Shown here piece after piece: positions 1 through 9,603 of a DNA stretch of 64,000 nucleotides. Where the stretch lies: NCBI RefSeq assembly GCF_022751215.1, contig NZ_JAICDG010000004.1, positions 558,001 to 622,000 on the forward strand, in the 5' to 3' direction. The stretch comes from Actinomadura terrae (lineage in GTDB: Bacteria > Actinomycetota > Actinomycetes > Streptosporangiales > Streptosporangiaceae). Below the pieces are notes generated by a model. The model did no database searches. It worked only from the letters and a program-made list of their open reading frames with translations, and was not told where the DNA came from. Position numbers and translations under genes: made by a program. Each line of letters begins with the position of its first letter. Position 1 is the stretch's first letter.

Positions 1-372
1 AGCTAACGCGCCCGCGTGACGGCTGAGGTCGCTGGGGGACGGGCCCCAGGGCGGTCGAACTGCCTTCCGACCTCGGGGAATGCGCGAGGGGGGCCGAGTG
101 TTGTACATTGCTGGCAGCGTCTTCGGCTTTCCGCCGTATGCGGCGAGGACGTCTTCACTTCCCCGCCCGGGCCATCTGAGCGCCCGGTGATCACCGATCC
201 GAGGCGCGTCCACGCGCCAGGGTCGCGGCAGTAGGGAGCCGACGTCAGCTCTGACAGCCGGGCTGCATTTCTTCCATTCCTCTCGCGTACGCGCCGCGGG
301 TTCCGCCGCCGTACGCCGGGATCGACACCGGGCCACGCGGACTGTTCCGCGCGGGCCTGAGAAGGGACCCCC
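1..372. other. Upstream region of rho, no gene supported
   Basis: This stretch has no open frame with convincing codon use or protein character. It should carry the promoter and leader of the rho gene that follows. An AAGGGA purine run ends about five bases before the ATG and is the probable ribosome binding site. I see no clear -10/-35 pair and no recognisable RNA family. Confidence 0.4.
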
Positions 373-1602
<1,230 letters not shown>

Positions 1603-3096
1603 TCAGCCCCTCCGCTCCGGCCTGAACGACTTCAGGACGCGGTCGTAGAGGCGCTGCCCGGGGGTCCACTGGGAATCGGGCGCGAAGAAACAGAATTCGT
1701 ATCCCGCGGCACGGCCGCACAGCACATGCTTTTCCACCGTCGAGCCCTTCTCGCCCTCGCGCCAGGTGAACTCCCATTCCGCCGCGCCCGCGGCGAGTTC
1801 CGGCACCGCCGCCAGCCTTAGCCGGTGGTAGCCGGGGTAGCGGTCGCCCGCCACCGCCGCGCGCTCGGCCGCGCGCAGCCCCGTGAGGGGGTCGCCGGGC
1901 GCCGGGGCGATGCGCAGCGCCTGCCCGGAGCCGCCGTCCCACCACCGCATGATCGGACCGTCCCGCACCGACCGCCAGCCCGCCGGAACCCGCACCGAGT
2001 AGCCGCCCGCCTCCCGGTACTTCGCCGTCGTGGGAACCCCCACGGCCGGACGCAGCGCGACCGCGTCGCTCTTGCCGATCGACGTCCAGCGCGCCGCCCA
2101 CGTGCCCATCCCGGCCGCGATCGCCGCGAGCACCGTCACGCTGAGGACGGCGCCGGGACGCACCCGCGCGCCGTGCCGGCGCCCCCACGCCATCGGCAGC
2201 GACGGCGCGCGCCGCCGGGACGGGACGCGGCGCGGCGCCGCCACCAGCGTGGCGCCCGATGACTCGGGCGGCCCGGCCGCGTCGCGCAGCAGCGCCGCCG
2301 TGGCCTCGCCGGACAGCCGGTCCTCCGGGCGCTGCCGGAGCAGGCCCTCGATGACCGGCGCCAGCGCGCCCGCCCGCGCGGGCGACGGGTACTCGCCGAG
2401 CAGCACCGCGACCATCGACGCGAGCGCGTGGCAGCGCAGGAACGGCGAGAAGCCCTCGACCGCCGTGTACAGGGTCGCGCCGAGCGACCACAGGTCCGAC
2501 GCCGGGACGCTCGGGTGCCCGTTGACGCGTTCGGGCGGCAGGTAGGCGGGCGACCCCTCGATGCCCGCGACCAGCGTCTCGGCGGTCTCGCGGCCGGGGT
2601 CGGCGTGCACGGCGAGCCCGAAGTCGGTCAGCAGCACGCGGCCGTCCTGGCAGATCAGCACGTTGCTCGGCTTCACGTCGCGGTGCAGGATGCCGGCGGC
2701 GTGCGCGGCGCGCAGCACCGCCAGCACGTCCGCGCCGATCCGGGCGGCGCGCCGCACGCCGAGCGGGCCGCCGTCGGCGATGATCCGGTGCAGCGACCGC
2801 GACTCCAGGAACTCCATGACGATCCAGGGGCGGCCATCCTCGACGATCAGGTCGTGCACCGCGACGACGCCGGGATGCTTCAGCGCGGCGGTCGCCCGCG
2901 CCTCGCCGAGCAGCCGCCGGCACAGCACCTTGCGCTCCGCCTCGGTGATCCGTTCGGGAAGGTGGACCTCCTTCACCGCGACGTCGCGGTCGAGCATCTC
3001 GTCGTAGGCCCGCCAGACGGTGCCCATTCCGCCCCTGCCGACCACGGACAGCAGGCGATACCGTCGCGCGAGCGGTATCAACCGATCCCCGCTCAT
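1603..3096 (-). CDS. Membrane-anchored serine/threonine protein kinase
   Basis: Hanks-type kinase. With the chosen ATG, the glycine loop GRGGMGTVW is at residues 20-28, the ATP-binding lysine is in VAVKEV at 42, the catalytic loop is HRDVKPSN, and the Mg-binding motif is DFG. The activation segment ends in PPE rather than APE. A basic juxtamembrane stretch (PSRRRAPS) leads to one transmembrane helix (about 300-320) and an extracellular C-terminal domain of about 150 residues without PASTA repeats, so the sensed ligand is unknown. An ATG at 3150 would add 18 residues that do not resemble the family, and neither start has a strong ribosome binding site. The reading frame stays open far upstream, but that part overlaps the acyl-CoA synthetase and is not kinase-like. 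Confidence 0.92.
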   Translation of the reverse strand: MSGDRLIPLARRYRLLSVVGRGGMGTVWRAYDEMLDRDVAVKEVHLPERITEAERKVLCRRLLGEARATAALKHPGVVAVHDLIVEDGRPWIVMEFLESRSLHRIIADGGPLGVRRAARIGADVLAVLRAAHAAGILHRDVKPSNVLICQDGRVLLTDFGLAVHADPGRETAETLVAGIEGSPAYLPPERVNGHPSVPASDLWSLGATLYTAVEGFSPFLRCHALASMVAVLLGEYPSPARAGALAPVIEGLLRQRPEDRLSGEATAALLRDAAGPPESSGATLVAAPRRVPSRRRAPSLPMAWGRRHGARVRPGAVLSVTVLAAIAAGMGTWAARWTSIGKSDAVALRPAVGVPTTAKYREAGGYSVRVPAGWRSVRDGPIMRWWDGGSGQALRIAPAPGDPLTGLRAAERAAVAGDRYPGYHRLRLAAVPELAAGAAEWEFTWREGEKGSTVEKHVLCGRAAGYEFCFFAPDSQWTPGQRLYDRVLKSFRPERRG

Positions 3097-3230
3097 GAGA
3101 CGGTTATGCGCCCGGAAGTGCTCAAGCCACGCCCCGAGGGCGACAATCATTTCTTGACCGCGCCGCGCTTGCGTCCGCGCCGCGCGGACGCATCCCCCTA
3201 CGGCTGCGGGGACGGGACGGTAAAGGCGTG

Positions 3231-4841
3231 TTATGCCGTCGCGTCCGCGAACACCTTCTTGGCCCATTTGTAATCGGACTTGCCGACGGCGGTGCGCGAC
3301 ACCTCGTCCACGATCTGGATCTGGCGCGGCAGCTTGTATCCGGCGAGCCGGCCCCGGCAGTGCCCGGTGAGGCCCTCCAGCGTGACGGTCGCGCCCGGAC
3401 GCGGCGCGACGACGGCCGCGACCCGCTGCCCGAACCGCTCGTCGGGCAGGCCGACCACGACGACGTCGGCGACGTCCGGGTGGCCCTTGAGCGCGACCTC
3501 GACCTCCTCCGGGTACACCTTCTCGCCGCCCGTGTTGATCACGAGGGAGCCGCGGCCGAGCAGCACGATCGTGCCGTCCTCGGCCGGGACGGCGTAGTCG
3601 CCGGGGATCGACCAGCGGGTACCGGCCGGGTCGGTGAAGAACGTCGCTGCGGTCTTGACCGGGTCGTTGTAGTAGCCGATCGGGATGTGGCCGGACCGGG
3701 CGAGCCTGCCGATCTCCCCGGGCCGGACGGCCTTCAGGTCGTCGTCCAGGACGGCGATGCCCGGCTTCATCTGGAACCGGGCGGTCCCCTCCGGTCCGCC
3801 GTCCCCGCCGGAGGCCGCGCCGGCCACCGACGGCCCGCACGCGCCGGTCTCGGACGCGCCGTAGTTGTCGCGGAACAGCAGATCGGGCAGGTGGGCCCGC
3901 AGCTCGCGCCGCGCGACCTCGGTCAGCGGCGCGCCGCCGGAGGCGACCGCGAGCAGCGAGGACGTGTCGTGCTCGCCCTCCGCCATCGCCCGTGCCAGCG
4001 GGCGCGCCATGGCGTCCCCGATCACCATCAGCGCGTTCACCCCCTCCTGCTCGACCAGCCGGAGCACCTCGTGGGGGTCGAAGGCGTGCGGGGTGTACAG
4101 GACGACCCGGGTGCCGCCGAACAGCGCCATCAGCACGACCCACTGCCCGGCGCCGTGCATGACGGGCGGGCAGATCAGCGAGGTCAGCCCGGGCTTCTGG
4201 GTGTTCGCGGCGAGGTCCTGCGGCGCGCCGACCGGCTCGCCGAGGGGGTTCCCGCCGCCGAGCGCGCCGTAGAAGGCGTCCTCGCAGCGCCACACGACGC
4301 CCTTGGGAGTGCCGGTGGTGCCGCCCGTGTAGACGATGTAGCGGTCGTCGTTGGACCGCTCGGGGAAGGCGTGGCCCGGGTCGGCCTCGGCGAGGGCCTT
4401 CTCGTACTCGATCGCGCCGGGGACTTCTTCGTCCGCGCCGTCCTCCAGGACGACGACGTGCCGCAGCGCGGGCAGGTCGGCGCGTACCTCCTGGACCCTC
4501 GCCAGCAGCGAGCGCTCACCGATCACCGCCACCGCGCCGGAGTCGGCCAGGACGTGCCGCATCTCGGCGGCGACGTAGCGGTAGTTCACCGGGATCGGGA
4601 CGGCGCGGATCTTGAAGGCGCCGAACAGCGCCTCGATCCACTCCACCCGGTTGTAGGCGAGGATCGCGACGTGGTCGCCGGGCCGGACCCCCGCCTCCGC
4701 GAGATGGTGGCCGACCCGGCTCGCCCGCTCGTCGAGCTGCCCGTAGGTGCGCCGCTGGTCCCCGGCCACGAGCGCGGGACGTTCCGGCCCCGCCGCGGCC
4801 ATGATCTCCAGCAGGTCGGCCAGATTGTAGCTTCGCGGCAT
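3231..4841 (-). CDS. AMP-dependent acyl-CoA synthetase (FadD-like)
   Basis: Member of the ANL adenylating superfamily, 536 residues, the usual length. The phosphate-binding motif YTGGTTGTPKGVV lies near residue 175. Further on are the YGASETG motif, the GDYAVPAEDG segment that binds the ribose, and the C-terminal catalytic lysine region ending RTAVGKSDYK. It should activate a fatty or other carboxylic acid to its CoA thioester through an acyl-adenylate. The substrate cannot be read from the sequence, and no beta-oxidation gene is adjacent. It lies upstream of the kinase on the same strand with a gap of 134 bases. Confidence 0.9.
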   Translation of the reverse strand: MPRSYNLADLLEIMAAAGPERPALVAGDQRRTYGQLDERASRVGHHLAEAGVRPGDHVAILAYNRVEWIEALFGAFKIRAVPIPVNYRYVAAEMRHVLADSGAVAVIGERSLLARVQEVRADLPALRHVVVLEDGADEEVPGAIEYEKALAEADPGHAFPERSNDDRYIVYTGGTTGTPKGVVWRCEDAFYGALGGGNPLGEPVGAPQDLAANTQKPGLTSLICPPVMHGAGQWVVLMALFGGTRVVLYTPHAFDPHEVLRLVEQEGVNALMVIGDAMARPLARAMAEGEHDTSSLLAVASGGAPLTEVARRELRAHLPDLLFRDNYGASETGACGPSVAGAASGGDGGPEGTARFQMKPGIAVLDDDLKAVRPGEIGRLARSGHIPIGYYNDPVKTAATFFTDPAGTRWSIPGDYAVPAEDGTIVLLGRGSLVINTGGEKVYPEEVEVALKGHPDVADVVVVGLPDERFGQRVAAVVAPRPGATVTLEGLTGHCRGRLAGYKLPRQIQIVDEVSRTAVGKSDYKWAKKVFADATA

Positions 4842-4985
4842 GCCACGTCCTCGCGTTTCGGGGTCCGGTACGAGTCCTCCGCATCATCCCCGATCGTACA
4901 TAAGCACTCAATTACCCAAGGGTTGTTTCGTGCCGACAGAATGGGTCACCCCGAAATGGCGTTCAGGTGAGCTCGGCGAACATCC

Positions 4986-5045
4986 GGGATCGGCACGGAA
5001 CACGCCGGATCGGCGCGGTTCAGCGCGGATCGGCGCGGATCAGCG
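4986..5045. repeat. Three tandem 20-bp repeats over a stop codon
   Basis: Three consecutive 20-bp units start at 4986, 5006 and 5026. Units two and three differ at one base, and unit one is more diverged. The core is CGGATCGGCGCGG. The third unit contains the stop codon (5040-5042) of the phytase-like gene, so the array forms the 3' end of that gene and its untranslated tail. Confidence 0.75.
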
Positions 5046-6368
5046 CGGTAGCGGGACGTAGGTGATCGAGGTGCGGATTCCGCTGTCGATGAGGCGGCCG
5101 TCGGGGCCGAAGGTACCGAGCCCGAAATCGTTGTCGTTGATCACCGCGAGCGTGCGGCGGTCGGCGAGCGCGAGGCCCTCGATCTTGCCGGGGATGCCGG
5201 GGACGGCGGCGAGGTCGACGGTCAGCCGCTTGGGCAGCGCGGCGACGCCCGCGGGTACCCCGGCGGACTTCTCCAGCGACGGCGTGGTCGCCGCGTCGTC
5301 CCAGCGTGAGCCGAGGATGTCGGTGGCGCCGCGCAGATCGACGGTGTAGACGCGGGCGGTCTTGTCGGTGCGCTCGTCGACCAGGAGGCGGTGGTCGTCG
5401 AGCGCGGTCAGCCCGGAGATCTTCATCTCGTTCTGGTCGCCGCAGGAGGACGGGTCGAACGAGCAGACGTCCTCGAACCGGTAGACGTACTCGCCCGAGA
5501 CCTTGCCCTTGCGCAGGTCGAACCGCAGGATGCGGCCGTTCCTGGACGCCTTGTACGTCTTCTTGTCCGGGTTGGACAGCGGGCTCTGCACCGCCACGTA
5601 CAGGGACTTACCATCTGGTGAGATTGTTAGTCCCTCGAAGCCACGGTTGTATGTCCGCTTGTTAAGGATCGCGGGCAGCGTCGCCTTGACCGGGTAACCC
5701 GGCTTCCCCGTCCAGCCCTCGGGGACGTACCGCTCGATCACCCGTCCGCGCCGGTCGAGGTGCAGCAGCGAGGGCCCGTACTCCTCGGCGACCCAGAACT
5801 CGCCGTCCTTAGTGCGGACGAGCCCCTCGGAGTCGATGCCGTCGGCGTTGAACGGCAGCCGCGTCCTCCCGTCGAACTCCCAGGGCGCCTCCTCGCGGCC
5901 CTCCACGTTCGGCAGGCCCGTCACCGGACGGCCCGCGCGGTTCGTGATCGGCAGCGCCCGGGTGACCTTGAGCGCGCCCTTGCGGACCCGGAGCTTGACG
6001 ATGACCGGGTCGAACCCCGGAACGGGGAACGTCACGTGCTCCTCGCCGCCCACGTCCACGCTGCCGTTCGGGCCCCGGTCGGTGATCGCCCAGAACTCGT
6101 CCCGACGGTCGCCCTTCTCATGGAAGAGGTCGCTGCCGACGCCGCCGAGGGCCACGCCCCGGTCGTCGGCGACCGTCCCGGGCAGCAGCTTGTTCTGGAA
6201 CTGCGCGAGCGGGATGCGGGGCAGAACGGCCGTCCTGCTCTCCGGGCGGGCTTCCGGGCGGGCTTCCGGGCGGGCGTCCGGACGGGTGGCCGCCTGGGCC
6301 ACTCCGGGGACGAGGCTGAGCGCGATTCCCGCGGCGAGGGCGGGGCGGAGCAATGAGCGATGTGTCAC
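5040..6368 (-). CDS. Secreted esterase-like phytase family protein
   Basis: A 442-residue secreted protein with a signal peptide (cleavage probably after AQA near residue 27), a low-complexity RPEARPEARPES stretch, and one beta-propeller-type domain of the esterase-like phytase family (Pfam PF13449). Supporting motifs are WAITDRGPNG, GIDSEGLV, WVAEEYGPSL, RGFEGLTISPDG and the late KIEGLALAD. Members are thought to hydrolyse phosphate esters, but this group is poorly characterised, so phytase activity is not established. The low-complexity linker is encoded by 12-bp repeats near 6236-6290. The gene stands alone, with a divergent ECF sigma gene starting 229 bases upstream. Confidence 0.85.
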   Translation of the reverse strand: MTHRSLLRPALAAGIALSLVPGVAQAATRPDARPEARPEARPESRTAVLPRIPLAQFQNKLLPGTVADDRGVALGGVGSDLFHEKGDRRDEFWAITDRGPNGSVDVGGEEHVTFPVPGFDPVIVKLRVRKGALKVTRALPITNRAGRPVTGLPNVEGREEAPWEFDGRTRLPFNADGIDSEGLVRTKDGEFWVAEEYGPSLLHLDRRGRVIERYVPEGWTGKPGYPVKATLPAILNKRTYNRGFEGLTISPDGKSLYVAVQSPLSNPDKKTYKASRNGRILRFDLRKGKVSGEYVYRFEDVCSFDPSSCGDQNEMKISGLTALDDHRLLVDERTDKTARVYTVDLRGATDILGSRWDDAATTPSLEKSAGVPAGVAALPKRLTVDLAAVPGIPGKIEGLALADRRTLAVINDNDFGLGTFGPDGRLIDSGIRTSITYVPLPR

Positions 6369-6597
6369 ACGCGGACGTTACGGGCATCGGATGTCCGTCG
6401 GGTGAGACGCAGGTGAAGGACCCGGTTCGGGGCCTGGCCAGGGGCGGACGCCGACCCGGACCGCGCCTTGGACGCCGGGCGCGGGCGGCGGGTTCGTCCC
6501 GGCGCCGGATCCGGCCACGCGGGGCGTTCTTACACGGCTCTTATCCGGGTACCGGCATGCTTGGCCGTAACGATTTCGTATCAGACCGGGGGTAGTG

Positions 6598-7158
6598 GTG
6601 AGCGCAGGCGCGATGGCGTGGACGCCTCCGACGTGGGAGGAGATCGTCAGCGAGCACTCGACACGGGTGTTCCGGCTGGCGTACCGCCTTACCGGCAACC
6701 GGCACGACGCGGAGGACCTGACCCAGGACGTCTTCATCCGGGTCTTCCGTTCCCTGTCCTCCTACAGCCCCGGCACGTTCGAGGGCTGGCTGCACCGCAT
6801 CACGACCAACCTCTTCCTGGACCGGGCCAGGCGCAAGCAGCGCATCCGCTTCGACGCGCTGGCCGACGACGCCGCCGAGCGGCTCCAGGGCCGCGAGCCC
6901 AGCCCCGCGCAGGCCTACGACGAGCGGCACCTGGACGCCGACATCCAGCGCGCGCTGGACGGCCTGGCGCCGGAGTACCGCGCCGCCGTCGTCCTGTGCG
7001 ACATCGAGGGCCTCACCTACGAGGAGATCGCCGCGTCCCTGGGCGTCAAGCTCGGCACCGTCCGGTCCCGCATCCACCGGGGCCGCGCGCAGCTGCGCGC
7101 CGCGCTGGAGCACCGCCGTCCGATGGAGTCCGTGACCACCGCCACCGGCGACCTCTAG
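6598..7158 (+). CDS. ECF RNA polymerase sigma factor (SigE-like)
   Basis: Extracytoplasmic-function sigma factor with region 2 ([26 protein letters not shown], read in pieces: the -10 recognition helix is [10 protein letters not shown]) and region 4 ([17 protein letters not shown], then the helix-turn-helix [22 protein letters not shown]). It resembles the SigE type of mycobacteria and streptomycetes. A run of five G at 6588-6592 lies five bases before the GTG at 6598. In-frame GTG 6595 and ATG 6613 are alternatives. No anti-sigma factor gene follows, as would be usual for SigE; the next gene is a YceI protein. Family is sure, target regulon unknown. Confidence 0.92.
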   Translation: MSAGAMAWTPPTWEEIVSEHSTRVFRLAYRLTGNRHDAEDLTQDVFIRVFRSLSSYSPGTFEGWLHRITTNLFLDRARRKQRIRFDALADDAAERLQGREPSPAQAYDERHLDADIQRALDGLAPEYRAAVVLCDIEGLTYEEIAASLGVKLGTVRSRIHRGRAQLRAALEHRRPMESVTTATGDL

Positions 7159-7235
7159 GCTTCGCGGGCAGGCGCCTCCGGCCTCCGCGTCCGGCGACTT
7201 CGAAGAGGTTCCGCCGCCGCGGGAACACTCCGGGA

Positions 7236-7290
7236 TTGACATGTGTTTGAACCCTCAACTAACCTCACGACCAGGTCGTTGAAGTTTCAA
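7236..7290 (+). promoter_or_regulatory. Promoter with two TTGAA-N2-TTCAA operator-like repeats
   Basis: A good -35 TTGACA (7236-7241) and a weak -10 TAACCT (7260-7265) precede the YceI gene. Two 12-bp inverted repeats frame it: TTGAACCCTCAA (7247-7258, one mismatch) and TTGAAGTTTCAA (7279-7290, perfect arms). Their centres are 32 bp apart, close to three helical turns, which suits cooperative binding of a dimeric repressor. The binding protein is unknown; a MarR-type regulator is a guess. Confidence 0.6.
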
Positions 7291-7322
7291 GCATCCACCA
7301 TCGAGCAGCACCGGAGAGTCCC

Positions 7323-7871
7323 ATGAGCATCGAGACCGTCGCCCCCGGCCTGACCGCCGGCACCTGGAACATCGACCCCGCGCACTCCGAGGTCACGTTC
7401 ACGATCCGGCACCTGATGACCAAGGTGCGCGGCAGCTTCACCGAGTTCAGCGGCGTCGTCCAGATCGCCGAGGACCCCGCGAACTCCACCGCCACCGCCG
7501 AGATCAACGTGGCCTCGCTGGACACCCGCAACGCCGACCGCGACGCCCACGTCCGCACCGCCGACGTGCTGGACGTCGAGAACCACCCCACGATGACGTT
7601 CGCCACCAAGCTCGTGCGCACCGAGGGCGGCGAGCACCGCCTGGACGGCGATCTGACCATCAAGGGCGTCACCCGCCCGGTCAGCCTCGACGTCGAGTTC
7701 CACGGCATCGGCGAGGACCCCTGGGGCGGCACCCGCGCCGGGTTCTCCGCGACCACCACGATCAACCGCAAGGACTGGGGCATCGAGTTCAACGTCCCGC
7801 TGAAGGGCGACAAGGCCCTGCTCGGCGACAAGGTCGACATCCAGCTTGAGATCCAGGCCGTCCGCGCCTGA
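7323..7871 (+). CDS. YceI family protein
   Basis: 182-residue lipocalin-like beta-barrel of the YceI family, which binds isoprenoid or other amphiphilic lipids. Characteristic motifs are WNIDPAHSEVTFTIRHLM near residue 18, then GSFTEFSG, HVRTADVLDVENHPTMTF and the late GFSATTTINRKDWG. No signal peptide is present, so unlike Escherichia coli YceI it should be cytoplasmic, as is usual in actinomycetes. The ATG at 7323 follows the CACCGGAGAGTCCC ribosome binding region. It is monocistronic, with its own promoter with operator-like repeats and a strong hairpin 18 bases after the stop. Confidence 0.93.
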   Translation: MSIETVAPGLTAGTWNIDPAHSEVTFTIRHLMTKVRGSFTEFSGVVQIAEDPANSTATAEINVASLDTRNADRDAHVRTADVLDVENHPTMTFATKLVRTEGGEHRLDGDLTIKGVTRPVSLDVEFHGIGEDPWGGTRAGFSATTTINRKDWGIEFNVPLKGDKALLGDKVDIQLEIQAVRA

Positions 7872-7888
7872 CCCCCCGCAGCACCCCC

Positions 7889-7919
7889 GGAAAGGGCCGT
7901 CCTTTGGACGGCCCTTTCC
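7889..7919. terminator. Bidirectional hairpin terminator
   Basis: A perfect 14-bp stem (arms 7889-7902 and 7906-7919) closes on a TTT loop between the convergent YceI and histidine kinase genes. The A- and T-rich parts of the arms let it work in both directions. Confidence 0.85.
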
Positions 7920-7937
7920 GTGTTCATCCGTGCAGAG

Positions 7938-9281
7938 TCATCCGTGCAGAGGCAGGCGCAGCGCGAAGCGGGTGCCGTGGTCGCGGTCCTCGATGCGCAG
8001 CGTGCCGCCGTGCGCGTGGGCGATCTCGCGGGCGATGGCGAGGCCGAGCCCGGTGCCGCCGGCGCCGCGGCTGCGGGCGGTGTCGAGCCTGGTGAAGCGC
8101 TCGAAGACGCGCTCGCGGTCGGCCACCGGAATGCCCGCGCCGTCGTCGGTGACGGTCAGCAGCGCGTGCCCGTCGCGGCTCGCCACCTCGACCGAGATGA
8201 CCTCGTCGGCGTACCGCTCGGCGTTGTCGAGCAGGTTCCCGAGCAGCCGGACGAGCTGCATCCGCACCCCACGCACGACGACGCCCGCGGCGAGGTCCGT
8301 GCCGATCTTCAGCGCGAAGTTCCGCCGCGCGATCTCGGCGGCGGTCATCTCGGCCAGGTCGATGGACTCCTCGGCGGAGGCGCCCGTGCCGATCCGGGCC
8401 AGCAGCAGCAGGTCGGTGACGATCGACTCCAGCCGGTCGGTGTCGCGCAGCGCCGAGTCGACGACGGCCCGCAGGTCGTTGTCCTCGGGGTGCATCGAGG
8501 CGTCCTCCAGGTTGGCGCGCAGCCCGGCGATCGGCGTCCGCAGCTCGTGGGAGGCGTCGGAGGCGAACTGCCGCTGCCGCCCGACCGCGCGCTCCAGCCG
8601 GTCGAGGGTCGCGTTGGCGGTGCGGGCGAGCAGGGCGATCTCGTCCTCCCCCGACGGCTGCGGGACGCGGCGGCTCAGGTCGCTGGCGCTGATCTCGGCG
8701 AGCTGGGCGCGGATGGCCTCGACCGGGCCGAGCGTCCGTCCGACGACATGCCAGGTGATCCAGGCGGCGAGCGCGGCCAGCAGCAGCACGCCGGTGCCGA
8801 GCAGCACCTCCAGCAGCCCGTTCACCAGGTAGGACGGCAGCGGCTCCCACGCGTACACGACGACCGAGTCGGGCGCGGTCGTCGCGCGGATCGCCTCGAC
8901 GACCACGCACTCGCGGCCCGGCCAGGCGCCCCGGCACTCGACGAAGTCGCGGACGCGCATCGCCGCCGGCGGCCACACCCGGCTCGCCGGCGGCCTGCCG
9001 GTCGCGGCGGGCGTGGCGTCCAGGACGTGCCCGCCCGGCCCGACGACCTGCACGAGGATGCGCCCGCCGGTGTCGTCGGGGATCGGGGTGACGAGGCTGC
9101 CGTCGCGCACGCCGCCGCTGGAGCGCCGCGCCGCGACCTGGATCTCCTGGAGGAGGTCGGCCTGCGTGGTGGCCCGGACGGCGAGATCGACGCCGACGGC
9201 GGTGATCCCCAGCACCAGGACGGCGAGCACCGCGGCGATCAGCGTGTCCCGCGTCCTGATGGACCGTGGGAGTATCCGCAT
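7938..9281 (-). CDS. Sensor histidine kinase, orphan
   Basis: 447-residue membrane kinase: transmembrane helix at about 13-33, extracellular sensor of about 130 residues with three cysteines, second helix at about 155-178, HAMP, H-box SDASHELRTPIAGLR, N-box NLLDNAERYA, G1 DDGAGIP and G2 GGTGLGLAIA. The phospho-accepting histidine is in ASHELRTP. No response regulator is adjacent: on one side lies YceI, on the other a divergent ligase gene. Its partner must be elsewhere or could be the regulator at 11176. Family is sure, signal unknown. Confidence 0.93.
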   Translation of the reverse strand: MRILPRSIRTRDTLIAAVLAVLVLGITAVGVDLAVRATTQADLLQEIQVAARRSSGGVRDGSLVTPIPDDTGGRILVQVVGPGGHVLDATPAATGRPPASRVWPPAAMRVRDFVECRGAWPGRECVVVEAIRATTAPDSVVVYAWEPLPSYLVNGLLEVLLGTGVLLLAALAAWITWHVVGRTLGPVEAIRAQLAEISASDLSRRVPQPSGEDEIALLARTANATLDRLERAVGRQRQFASDASHELRTPIAGLRANLEDASMHPEDNDLRAVVDSALRDTDRLESIVTDLLLLARIGTGASAEESIDLAEMTAAEIARRNFALKIGTDLAAGVVVRGVRMQLVRLLGNLLDNAERYADEVISVEVASRDGHALLTVTDDGAGIPVADRERVFERFTRLDTARSRGAGGTGLGLAIAREIAHAHGGTLRIEDRDHGTRFALRLPLHG

Positions 9282-9603
9282 CGACCCTCCCGTTCCGCCG
9301 CGCCGTCACGTCCTGCGGCGCCGCCCGGGGGTGGGCCGCCAGGAGGGAACGCCTGGCGGCGGCGGTGGGCCTCGCCGTCCAATCACAGAGTGTCACGTTT
9401 CGCAGTACGCGCACCCAGAAGTCCACCAACGCTACCCAGCGGTCACAAAACGGGGGTCCAAAAAGAAGCGCGGTGTTTTTACCTGCCCGTACCGGGACAT
9501 CCCGTTTGATGACGTTTCCTTCAAAACAGCATCCCCCAGGCACCGCCTCCCAGCGGGTACTGCCCGCCGGTAGGCACCATCTCCTAAGTACAGGGACGGA
9601 CAC
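9282..9603. other. Divergent intergenic region, kinase / glutamate-cysteine ligase
   Basis: This 322-bp gap between divergent genes must hold both promoters. It is less GC-rich than its surroundings around 9420-9530, with runs of A and T. I see no convincing small gene and no clear -10/-35 pair. A short GCGGG...CCCGC repeat lies near 9555-9570. Confidence 0.4.

Noticed and set aside
3097-4293. Upstream extension of the kinase frame
   Set aside because: It overlaps the acyl-CoA synthetase on the same strand in another frame and has no kinase-family sequence; the kinase domain begins just after 3096.
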